Of a stretch of 64,000 nt of DNA, positions 33,950-41,106 are shown piece after piece. The translations under genes were made by a program, and so were the position numbers. The DNA comes from Clostridia bacterium (lineage in GTDB: Bacteria; Bacillota; Clostridia; Acetivibrionales; DSM-2933): positions 1 through 64,000 of the forward strand of contig JAOABQ010000112.1 of the NCBI GenBank assembly GCA_026418275.1, read 5' to 3'. Numbering within the stretch: the first letter of the stretch is position 1; the number at the start of each line of letters is the position of its first letter. Below the pieces are notes generated by a model. That model worked only from the letters and a program-made list of their open reading frames with translations, did not search any database and had not been told where the DNA came from.

Positions 33950-35950
33950 TTATACTTCAAACCGGTTTATAATATTTAAGAGTTTTTCTGCTTTAAAGGC
34001 CATATCTTCTGCTGATTTTGTAATTGTATGCAGGATTGCTGACTGTTCCTCCATTGCAGCAGCCACTTCCTGGGTTCCTGCGGCAGACTTTTCAGCCAAT
34101 TGGGATAAGTTGCTGATGGATTCCTGGGTTTTTATTGCATTTTGTTTTAGGAATCCGGTAGAATCAGAAACTGTTTTTATGTTGTCAACAAGTGTATTCA
34201 CCACATCTGACAAGCTGCTGTAGGAGATTATGGTTTGAGTGAGGGCATCTTCCTGTTCTTTTGCTACAGTCTGTTCCTTGCTCATTTGGGTTGCTGCATT
34301 ATTGACACTATCCTGAATTTCCTTGATCAGCAGTCCTATTTTTGATACCGATTGTCTGGACTGTTCTGCAAGTTTTCGGATTTCATCCGCTACAACGGCA
34401 AAACCCTTTCCTTGCTCGCCAGCCCGGGCTGCTTCAATGGCAGCGTTTAGAGACAGAAGATTTGTTTGCTCGGAAATCTGTGCAATTACATCCAAAATTT
34501 GTCCGATTTCATCTGATTTTTCATAAAGACGTGAGATGGCACTGCCGGCATCAACAATAACAATGTTGGCTTCCTTCATTTTTTCCTGTTGGAGATGAAG
34601 CGCAGTTTCACTTGAATGAAGTGTTTGCACCGCATGTGTAGTTAGACGTTCGGATTCATTGATTGACTCTGCCACATGGGTTAGTTCCGAGATCAACGTA
34701 TGGATCATATTCCTTCCATTGGTGGTGGCCTGTGCTTGTTCTGTGGCACCTCTGGCTATATCCGAAACTGAAACGGAAACCTGCTCAGAACTTTTACTTG
34801 CCTCGACTATGTTTAATAGCATTTCATTAGAAGCTTTTTGTGTAGATTCCCCCATAAATTTTGTTTCTGAAAGGATATTTTTCATGTTAAGAGTCATGGT
34901 ATTGAAATTATATCCCAAAATACCGAGCTCATCTTTTGTTTTTAGATCCACTTTTATATTTACATTGCCGGAACTGATTTCCTGAGTTACACAAACTAAC
35001 TTATGGAGGGGCTTAATTAAAGTATTGATAATAAAAATAAGTAGGGGAACAAGAATAAGAATAACCAATAACCCGATAATCAGTGCGATTATACCAAATT
35101 CCCCAACTATTCCGGTTGCTTCCTTATAGGTTGTTGAAACGGCAATAGACCACCCTGTAGATTTTACAGGAGCAAAGGCTACGAATTTTTTTTCATTATT
35201 GAATGAATAGCTGCGGATCCCGGTTTTATGCTGGGTCATAAATGAAACTACATCATTTAGTCCAACACTGTTTTTTATAAATTTACTGTCGGGCTTTAGC
35301 AGGTTTTCTTTAAAAAGTGCTTCCTTATTCGGATGAGCAATTAAAAGACCGTCCTTACCTAGCATAAAAGCATATCCGGTCTTCCCGAAAGTTTCTTTAT
35401 TTATTAACTCCGAAATCTTTGTAAGCTCGATGGTACCGGCTACAAGTCCAATTACATTATCTTGAGGGTCCTTGACAGGAGATGCAATTACGATTATTGG
35501 GATTCCGGTTGTTTTAGAGATGACTGGATCTGAAATAATACTTTCACCCTTCATTACTTTTGGGAAATATGGGCGGTCCTTGATATTGCTTTTTTGTCCT
35601 TTGCTTGTTAAATAGTCGCCGTTTGCATCTGAAAGAAAAAGTTTTTCATAAATATCAAAGGTTTCTTTTTTTGAATTCACAAGTTCTTTGAATTTTTCCA
35701 TATTCAAGGCTCTTATGGAATCGTTGGTAGACAAAACTTCTATTTCAGATTTCCATGTTGATAGATATCCTTCAATTTCCGTTATAAGTTTATCAGTCTT
35801 TGCTTGGGCAGTCTTTTCAATTTCACTGACAATTATATTCTTCGCTTTGTAATAGACATAGATATCTATAATAGAAAAGCCTATTAAAAGCAAGATCAAA
35901 GTGGGGAAAAGGATTTTAAACTTTAGACTGTGAAAGAGGCTTGCTTTCAT
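33950..35950 (-). CDS. Methyl-accepting chemotaxis protein with dCache-type sensor
   Basis: 666 residues. A first membrane helix (about 10-31), an extracellular double-Cache domain of about 240 residues (YEKLFLSDANGDYLTSKGQK, DRPYFPKVMKGESIISDPVI, GLVAGTIELTKISELI, GYAFMLGKDGLLIAHPN), a second helix (about 280-305), a HAMP domain (PLHKLVCVTQEISSGNVNIK) and the cytoplasmic signalling coiled coil. Its tip is INLxEAARAGEQGKGFAVVA-like: SLNAAIEAARAGEQGKGFAV, then DEIRKLAEQS. Gln/Glu pairs for methylation flank it. Cache domains bind amino acids, organic acids and similar small molecules; the ligand here is unknown. AGGAG lies 10 bases before ATG. Confidence 0.95.
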   Translation of the reverse strand: MKASLFHSLKFKILFPTLILLLIGFSIIDIYVYYKAKNIIVSEIEKTAQAKTDKLITEIEGYLSTWKSEIEVLSTNDSIRALNMEKFKELVNSKKETFDIYEKLFLSDANGDYLTSKGQKSNIKDRPYFPKVMKGESIISDPVISKTTGIPIIVIASPVKDPQDNVIGLVAGTIELTKISELINKETFGKTGYAFMLGKDGLLIAHPNKEALFKENLLKPDSKFIKNSVGLNDVVSFMTQHKTGIRSYSFNNEKKFVAFAPVKSTGWSIAVSTTYKEATGIVGEFGIIALIIGLLVILILVPLLIFIINTLIKPLHKLVCVTQEISSGNVNIKVDLKTKDELGILGYNFNTMTLNMKNILSETKFMGESTQKASNEMLLNIVEASKSSEQVSVSVSDIARGATEQAQATTNGRNMIHTLISELTHVAESINESERLTTHAVQTLHSSETALHLQQEKMKEANIVIVDAGSAISRLYEKSDEIGQILDVIAQISEQTNLLSLNAAIEAARAGEQGKGFAVVADEIRKLAEQSRQSVSKIGLLIKEIQDSVNNAATQMSKEQTVAKEQEDALTQTIISYSSLSDVVNTLVDNIKTVSDSTGFLKQNAIKTQESISNLSQLAEKSAAGTQEVAAAMEEQSAILHTITKSAEDMAFKAEKLLNIINRFEV

Positions 35951-36231
35951 TCATCACACACTCCTTTTAAATTTTATGAAAAAAAGAAATAGGCAGATCA
36001 TAAAAAACTGTTGTTTTAAAATGGGAAATTTTATCAATCAAAGAAATAAAAGAAAAGATTATTTGAATATTTTTGCCATCAAATAGCTAATTACTTTATA
36101 CTTAATATACTTAAATTATATTATACGGAGTGGGGGAAGTAAACCCTATTTTATTTGATTTAAATGGTAAGAAATGCAAAGAATCTATATTGAGATATTT
36201 GAATTGTTGGGGGAGAAATTTATTATAAAAG
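35951..36231. other. Upstream region of the chemoreceptor gene
   Basis: No gene is seen. Promoter elements of the leftward gene are expected here but none stands out. Confidence 0.35.
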
Positions 36232-36254
36232 GCATATGGTAAAGAACCATATGC
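36232..36254. repeat. Hairpin with 9-bp perfect stem
   Basis: GCATATGGT and ACCATATGC pair around AAAGA, followed by TTTATTGTT. No gene upstream on the plus strand explains it as a terminator. Confidence 0.45.
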
Positions 36255-36351
36255 TTTATTGTTGAGAAGATATAATTGGTTTTAGAATAAAGAAATTAAA
36301 AAGAAGGGTATAACAAATATGTAAATGGCGGGTGTAAGATATCTATTGATT

Positions 36352-36458
36352 CTAGCGCTTTTTAACACAACAAATTTTAAGTTTCAAAGTGTTAAAAAAG
36401 CACTTCATCTGTTTATGCCTCGCATACCCTAGAAAAAAATTACGTTACAGACTACTAG
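36352..36458. repeat. Two-hairpin CTAG repeat, copy A (107 bp)
   Basis: It begins and ends with CTAG. The first half folds as a hairpin with AGCGCTTTTTAACAC and GTGTTAAAAAAGCACT arms; the second carries CCTCGCATACCCTAG and ACGTTACAG. It matches copy B at 37685-37791 over its length, with differences that mostly keep the first stem. The stop codon of the leftward 61-residue gene (36455-36457) lies in its right-end CTAG. Confidence 0.85.
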
Positions 36459-36640
36459 TCATCTTTCAAATTATTTTTAATACTTTTAATTAATCCCTTT
36501 AAGGTTACTTTACCTCCAACACCATGTAACACAATATTGACATCCCCTTCAGGCGTTTTTTCAAAACCGATTTTTACACTTTCGTTTTCAATAACTCCCT
36601 TTACAATTTCACCTGTAGCTCGAATGACCTCATTTTGCAT
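36455..36640 (-). CDS. Small protein, 61 aa, paralogue of the gene at 38007
   Basis: The text runs VIRATGEIVKGVIENESVKI, GFEKTPEGDVNIVLHGVGGK and VTLKGLIKSIKNNLKDD. It aligns along its length with the 65-residue protein at 38007 (IIKGTAEILKGILENQSIKI, GDVTVLIFGNQGKVTLNKLI). The shared pattern is helix, basic strand, GDV strand, G-GKVTL turn, amphipathic helix. No family is known to me. AAAGGGG lies 12 bases before ATG. The stop lies in the end of repeat copy A. Two diverged paralogues with similar residues at the same places argue that both are real genes. Confidence 0.7.
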   Translation of the reverse strand: MQNEVIRATGEIVKGVIENESVKIGFEKTPEGDVNIVLHGVGGKVTLKGLIKSIKNNLKDD

Positions 36641-36793
36641 CTATCATTTCAGCCCCTTTCTAACAATATATTATATACAATAAAACATATAATTACCACA
36701 TATACGAATAAATTATTTTTATTGTATAATATGGATCTAATTTACTATATAGTAAATTTAGCTTGGGGATGAAACATTAATTCTTTTATTCAC

Positions 36794-37549
36794 TTAGTAC
36801 CATTTTACTGCAAGGATTCCGATGTATTCTTTTAAGGCCAAGTGTGCATTGGTAAGTGCTTGAGCAGATGGAACAAAATCAGAAAACCGGAAGGAGGAAT
36901 GAATATTTACTTGGTAATCCGTCGGATAGGGAAGGACTTCAATTCCAACCTTCTTAAACTGGCGTACAGCCCTGGCCATATGAAAAGCTGAGGTAACCAA
37001 AATAGGGTTTCGGAATCCCTGGTTTTCTAAAATTTTCTTGGTAAACTCGGCATTTTGTGTTGTGTTGAGGCTTTTGGTTTCAAGCAAAATTTTATCCTCC
37101 GGTATACCAAGTCCTAGCAGAATCGTTTTACATATTTTTGCCTCGGGTCCTGTTACGTCCATTACTTGACCACCGGTTATAATGACAGGGACCTTTAGTT
37201 TATTGTAAAGCTGCGCACAAGTCAGTAATCTGTTTGCCGCATAGCCGGAAAGATGGCCATAGCCATTGACGGAGGGTGTATCCAAAGTTGCTCCGCCTCC
37301 TAGCATAATGATCACATCACCGTTGGGGTTAGAAGGAGGAGTAAACTGTTTTTCCAGAGACCTTATCAAATGGTCTCCGACGAAAGGCGTAGTGAATAGG
37401 TAGAACAAAAATGAAAATATCAGCAGGACTCTAGCGATTTTTATATGTTTTTTATAAAGAAGCCATAGGGAAAAAGCAAAAATAAAAATTATCAGAATGC
37501 CGGGAGGAAGTAAAAAAGTTTGATAAATAAATTTAATAAAGAAAATCAA
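36794..37549 (-). CDS. YdcF/ElyC-type DUF218 membrane protein
   Basis: 251 residues. Two N-terminal membrane helices (LPPGILIIFIFAFSLWLLY and ARVLLIFSFLFYLFTTPFVG) are followed by the DUF218 Rossmann-like domain: GDVIIMLGGGATLDTPS, ANRLLTCAQLYNKLKVPVII, TGGQV, GIPEDKILLETKSLNTTQNA and ILVTSAFHMARAVRQFKKVG. In other bacteria ElyC/SanA members help envelope integrity at the lipid-carrier step. TTG at 37547-37549 is taken as start, with GAAGGGTG upstream. It sits between two 107-bp repeats with the two small paralogues on either side. Confidence 0.85.
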   Translation of the reverse strand: MIFFIKFIYQTFLLPPGILIIFIFAFSLWLLYKKHIKIARVLLIFSFLFYLFTTPFVGDHLIRSLEKQFTPPSNPNGDVIIMLGGGATLDTPSVNGYGHLSGYAANRLLTCAQLYNKLKVPVIITGGQVMDVTGPEAKICKTILLGLGIPEDKILLETKSLNTTQNAEFTKKILENQGFRNPILVTSAFHMARAVRQFKKVGIEVLPYPTDYQVNIHSSFRFSDFVPSAQALTNAHLALKEYIGILAVKWY

Positions 37550-37684
37550 AAAAGTTCACCCTTCCTATATTGGAGTAAATACAGTATAACGGATTACTTA
37601 AAAGTAATACAATATTTTTATTTTAAATATACAGACTTAAGGTACTTCAAAGTTTGGATAGATTAAGCATCATATTTCAAAGAT
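37550..37684. other. Upstream region of the YdcF-type gene
   Basis: AT-rich, no gene; the second repeat copy begins at its right end. Confidence 0.35.
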
Positions 37685-37791
37685 CTAGTGCTTTTTAACA
37701 CAACAAATTTTAAGTTTCAAAGTGCTAAAAATGCACTTCCTCTATTTGTGCCTCGCATACCTTAGAAAAGAATTATGTTACGAGGCACTAG
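37685..37791. repeat. Two-hairpin CTAG repeat, copy B (107 bp)
   Basis: CTAGTGC and GCACTAG form perfect inverted ends. The first hairpin pairs AGTGCTTTTTAACAC with GTGCTAAAAATGCACT; the second pairs GTGCCTCGCATA with TATGTTACGAGGCAC, with a small bulge. It is nearly the same as copy A. Confidence 0.88.
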
Positions 37792-37906
37792 CTATATAAC
37801 TTTTGAGTTAACAATATAAGTAAGGGTTTAAATACAAAAGAATTGTAAAGATGTGAAAAATATTCCCGATATATAGAGAGAATAAATAAGTATAACTCCC
37901 CTACAA

Positions 37907-37939
37907 AGACTGGCTCCTTTCGAGTTGGTCTCTTTTTTT
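37907..37939 (+). terminator. Terminator-like hairpin before the small paralogue gene
   Basis: AGACTGGCTC pairs with GAGTTGGTCT (three G-T pairs), followed by a T-run. No gene lies upstream on this strand, so it may act as an attenuator for the gene at 38007. Confidence 0.55.
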
Positions 37940-38006
37940 ATCTACACCTTTATCCGTTGAAAATAATAATATAGATTGGAAGAATGATAAAAATGGATCT
38001 GTTGAT

Positions 38007-38204
38007 ATGGAGAGGGAAATCATAAAAGGAACGGCAGAAATCTTAAAAGGGATTCTTGAGAACCAGAGTATAAAAATATCTTTTGAGCAAGCGGCAGGTG
38101 GCGATGTAACTGTTCTGATATTCGGAAACCAGGGGAAAGTAACATTGAATAAATTGATAAAAAGTATAGCGGAAGGGTTGAAAGGAACTTTGGAGCTGAA
38201 TTGA
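38007..38204 (+). CDS. Small protein, 65 aa, paralogue of the gene at 36455
   Basis: The protein REIIKGTAEILKGILENQSI, KISFEQAAGGDVTVLIFGNQ, GKVTLNKLIKSIAEGLKG matches its paralogue about 1.4 kb to the left over almost all residues. The start ATG has only a weak upstream GGAT, so translation may be low or the start may differ. Length and charge suit a DNA-, RNA- or protein-binding small protein, but no family is recognised. A terminator hairpin lies about 125 bases after the stop, and a terminator-like hairpin precedes it. Confidence 0.7.
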   Translation: MEREIIKGTAEILKGILENQSIKISFEQAAGGDVTVLIFGNQGKVTLNKLIKSIAEGLKGTLELN

Positions 38205-38328
38205 ATGAAATTTTAGGAAAGAGACTTGGAGCACAGAAATAAAACAAAAATACAAGGAACAAATTTAGTAATAAAGCATACAATATAAATAACTTCTAGT
38301 TTTTCATACTTTCTGACTCCAAATGAAT

Positions 38329-38357
38329 AAGCTTCTTTTTTTGAAGGAGCTTTTTTG
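38329..38357 (+). terminator. Terminator after the 65-residue gene
   Basis: AAGCTTCTT pairs with GAAGGAGCTT, followed by TTTTTTG. Confidence 0.65.
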
Positions 38358-38665
38358 TTGTTCTATTGGAATTTGTCTAAAATTATGGTACAGTATTAAT
38401 AGATCATTTGATTTCATCATATACACTTCCATAAATTGCTTTGTTATGAAAATATCTTTTACCTTCGGCTATTTAAAACACTGAAATCTTGCGTTGTGTC
38501 GGACCAATACCAGAGGACGGCTGTGAAAGCAGAACGTGATAGAATTTTTAATTTCTTAGATATATATGCCTCTTTATAAAAAAGTTATCTTATTTTTTTA
38601 TGAATGTCAAAATGAATTCTGTTTATTTAAACGCAGCCAAATGAAGCATGGTAGGGAGAAGATAT
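38358..38665. other. Gene-free stretch before the PilZ gene
   Basis: No gene. GGGAG seven bases before the ATG at 38666 sets the next start. Confidence 0.35.
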
Positions 38666-39220
38666 ATGGCAGATAACAGGATAACCATTGGAAAAGATCA
38701 TAAAGAGAAACAATCACAAGATAAATCCATATATGAAACTCCCAAAAATAAGCACAGTAAACCTTTAGGACTGAGACAAAGAACCACAGGCAATAAGATT
38801 TGGGGGAACGAAACTGAAATTGATAAAAAGCTTGATGAAGAAGCGTTGACAGAGAAAAGAAGGTATGTCAGGGTAAGGTATATACAGCGTATAGAATGCA
38901 GCTGCTTATCTGAAAATATGCAAGCGGAGCCTAAAAAGCTGGCTAAACCTGTTATACTCAATATGTTTGATATATCCTTGGGAGGAATAGGTGCTGTATG
39001 TGAGGAGGAAATCAAGAAAGGATCCGTCCTTTATATCTATATAAACTTAGATCAGCTTCCCTATGAGGTAAAATGTGAGGTAATGTACTGTGTACCGGTG
39101 GATAATAGCTACAGGATCGGATTAAGCCTGATTAGAGAAGATAAGGCATTTATCAGGCACTTAAAGGTAATCGTTGCACGTCTTTCCTTTGCCGGTGATT
39201 TTTCAAGAGGCGGGGAATAA
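38666..39220 (+). CDS. PilZ-domain protein, 184 aa
   Basis: The N-terminal 75 residues are charged and probably disordered. The C-terminal domain has the cyclic-di-GMP-binding PilZ motifs: KRRYVRVRYIQRIEC with the RxxxR pair (RRYVRVR), and NMFDISLGGIGAVCE with the DxSxxG block. PilZ proteins act as c-di-GMP receptors that change motility or exopolysaccharide output. The start ATG at 38666 is chosen because of GGGAG upstream; an earlier in-frame ATG at 38648 lacks this. It is a single gene, not next to a diguanylate cyclase. Confidence 0.88.
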   Translation: MADNRITIGKDHKEKQSQDKSIYETPKNKHSKPLGLRQRTTGNKIWGNETEIDKKLDEEALTEKRRYVRVRYIQRIECSCLSENMQAEPKKLAKPVILNMFDISLGGIGAVCEEEIKKGSVLYIYINLDQLPYEVKCEVMYCVPVDNSYRIGLSLIREDKAFIRHLKVIVARLSFAGDFSRGGE

Positions 39221-39238
39221 GCCTTTATGCGGAAATAA

Positions 39239-39418
39239 TTAGGATTTCCACCTTTTAATTGCCAAGTAGATTGATAGAGCACCTAGTAAGAGGTATGCTG
39301 CAAAGGATGTTGTATTATTTTTTGAAATTGAGTTCACTGCAGAGATGATAAAGAGTACTGAAGCAGTGAAGTATAAAATAGCTGTAAATTTAAAGTTGCT
39401 TTTTGTCATATTATTCAT
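39239..39418 (-). CDS. Small membrane protein, 59 aa
   Basis: The minus strand encodes MNNMTKSNFKFTAILYFTAS, VLFIISAVNSISKNNTTSFA, AYLLLGALSIYLAIKRWKS. It has two hydrophobic helices with a short polar loop and a basic C-terminus. The ATG (39416-39418) follows GGAGGG nine bases upstream. No family is recognised. The sequence composition and good ribosome binding site support a real gene. It converges with the PilZ gene. Confidence 0.7.
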   Translation of the reverse strand: MNNMTKSNFKFTAILYFTASVLFIISAVNSISKNNTTSFAAYLLLGALSIYLAIKRWKS

Positions 39419-39784
39419 AATAAAAGACCCTCCAAGGCTTAATAATTAACTTATTTTTATAGTATTCCCACTAAAATTATATTTTACTAATCTTCCAATA
39501 AGGAAAAATCCGTATGGCCTGAAACCAGCTCATATGCGTCTATATCGGGAGCTTCAATCTTCTAAATTTATCCTTAATAATCATAACACAGGTAGTGCAA
39601 AAATGAAAGTAGTGTGCTGTAGGCAGGGGGGGCGGATGGGCATATTTAATCAAATATATCACACAGATGGTAATTGACAGGAAAAAGATGTTTAAATAAA
39701 ATAATATTATTTGAAACCAATGTTTTTTGGATGACTTAAGAAAGCAGAATGGTTTATAAATTGTAGACAGAGGAGTAGTAGCCT
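39419..39784. other. Gene-free stretch
   Basis: I see no gene, RNA or repeat here; GAGGAG before 39785 belongs to the next gene. Confidence 0.35.
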
Positions 39785-40042
39785 ATGGAATGCAGAGTTG
39801 GATGCGGCGCTTGCTGTATTGCACCTTCTATTTCTTCACCGATCCCCGGTATGCCGGAAGGAAAACCGGCCGGCGTACGGTGTATACAATTGACCCTGGA
39901 TAACCGGTGTAAAATATTTGGAAAACCGGAAAGGCCCAGGGTATGTTTAGGATTAAAACCATCTAATGAACTCTGCGGGGAAAGCTCGGAGGATGCATTA
40001 GAATACCTGAATTTTTTGGAAAGGGCTACAAAACCAAAATAA
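39785..40042 (+). CDS. YkgJ-type Cys-cluster (putative metal-chelating) protein
   Basis: 85 residues with the YkgJ/UPF0153 pattern: MECRVGCGACCIAPSISSPI near the start (CxxGCGACC), a middle CIQLTLDNRCKIFG and CLGLKPSNELCG. These cysteines bind zinc or iron-sulfur in the family. The protein is shorter than most but complete. GAGGAG precedes ATG. Its job is unknown; a metal-chelating or maturation role is inferred from the motif. It converges with the following gene and shares a long hairpin with it. Confidence 0.85.
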   Translation: MECRVGCGACCIAPSISSPIPGMPEGKPAGVRCIQLTLDNRCKIFGKPERPRVCLGLKPSNELCGESSEDALEYLNFLERATKPK

Positions 40043-40053
40043 TTATAGAGGTT

Positions 40054-40130
40054 TTATAATAATAAACCACTGGCAAGGGCATAGATTTGTTAAAGATACA
40101 ACATGCATTGCCAATGGTTTGTTATTATAA
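40054..40130. terminator. Long hairpin between convergent genes
   Basis: TTATAATAATAAACCACTGG continues to GGCA and pairs with the complementary arm ending in GGTTTGTTATTATAA, giving a stem of about 27 bases with two or three mismatches. It may end transcription from both sides. Confidence 0.6.
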
Positions 40131-40151
40131 ATTGATTTATTTGTGTTTTCC

Positions 40152-40895
40152 CTAATCTTCAAGCTTCGGAAAATCTTCGAACCCATCAACAAGATCATAG
40201 CCGGGGATATCCGGCGCTTTGGGGACTGGAGATTTAGAATCGAAGTTGTGGTAGCCGGTTTTTCCCAGTGACTTTTTATTTAGGTTTGTAACCAGACGGT
40301 GATAACAAATTTCCCCTATGTAAGCACCGGATGCGTTATATACATCATTACCGGAAATCTTTCCAATGTTCTTTCCAGTGTAGGACCATAAGTATTCTCC
40401 TTCTAAGTATCCGAAGAATCTGCCTCCCCATGTCCAAATCCAATCTCTTCCTTCCTCCAGGTCATACTTTTTAAAAATCGCAGGATTTTCTTCATTTCTT
40501 TGAATCAATAAAAATTCTTTTACTGAAGGGGAAAGGGTAAGAAGAAAAATAAAGGCACCATAGTAAATGAGAACAGCCAAAGTAAACATACTTGCAAGAT
40601 TGAAATTATTAAATACAACATCCCAAAAAGCCAATGAGAATAAAATTGATAAGCCGAGCAGAATGACTGTAATAACTCTTGCCCCTCTATTTCCTCTATA
40701 TGTCTTATACATTAAAAGTGCTGTGAGTGAAATCCTTATTGCACTGGAGAATAAGGCATCTGTTCCACGGATTGCAAATCTGCTGTACGTAGCAAATAAT
40801 TCTAAAAGCACAAAAATGCCGATGAAAGTAATTAAAAGCAGCTTACCTCGAGTAATGCGGGCATTTCTGGGAATCAAAACATCAAGATCTTTCAT
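40152..40895 (-). CDS. Membrane protein with C-terminal 4-fold beta-flower-like domain
   Basis: 247 residues. The N-terminal half has four membrane helices (GKLLLITFIGIFVLLELF; AIRISLTALLMY; RVITVILLGLSILFSLAF; FTLAVLIYYGAFIFLLTL). Residues about 145-210 hold a repeat-like beta segment with WTWGGRFFGYLEGEYLWSYT, GKNIGKISGNDVYNASGAYI and GEICYHRLVT; the W-GGxxxGxLxGxxLWxxxG pattern is that of 4-fold beta-flower domains. The remaining tail is Pro-rich. Function unknown; the domain is often fused to surface or transport-linked parts. The start has a weak AAAGG at 11 bases. Confidence 0.65.
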   Translation of the reverse strand: MKDLDVLIPRNARITRGKLLLITFIGIFVLLELFATYSRFAIRGTDALFSSAIRISLTALLMYKTYRGNRGARVITVILLGLSILFSLAFWDVVFNNFNLASMFTLAVLIYYGAFIFLLTLSPSVKEFLLIQRNEENPAIFKKYDLEEGRDWIWTWGGRFFGYLEGEYLWSYTGKNIGKISGNDVYNASGAYIGEICYHRLVTNLNKKSLGKTGYHNFDSKSPVPKAPDIPGYDLVDGFEDFPKLED

Positions 40896-41055
40896 TTTAA
40901 ACTTTTCCTTTCCAAAAATATTTCATCCTTATATTAACATAAGAACATAAATGTTGACTATACATAAGGAAAATATTATGGTTTAAATCTTTATATACTG
41001 AAAATACGAGCATATTTGCAGGCTGGACAAAAAATGACTATAATTCCGATAATAA

Positions 41056-41091
41056 AAAAGGATCTCCGGGAATGATTTCGGAGATCCCTTT
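41056..41091. terminator. Terminator of the dockerin/CBM gene
   Basis: GGATCTCCG and CGGAGATCC pair around GGAATGATTT; the minus-strand copy is followed by T-rich sequence 3' of the leftward gene. Confidence 0.85.
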
Positions 41092-41106
41092 TATCATCTA
41101 ACGAAA

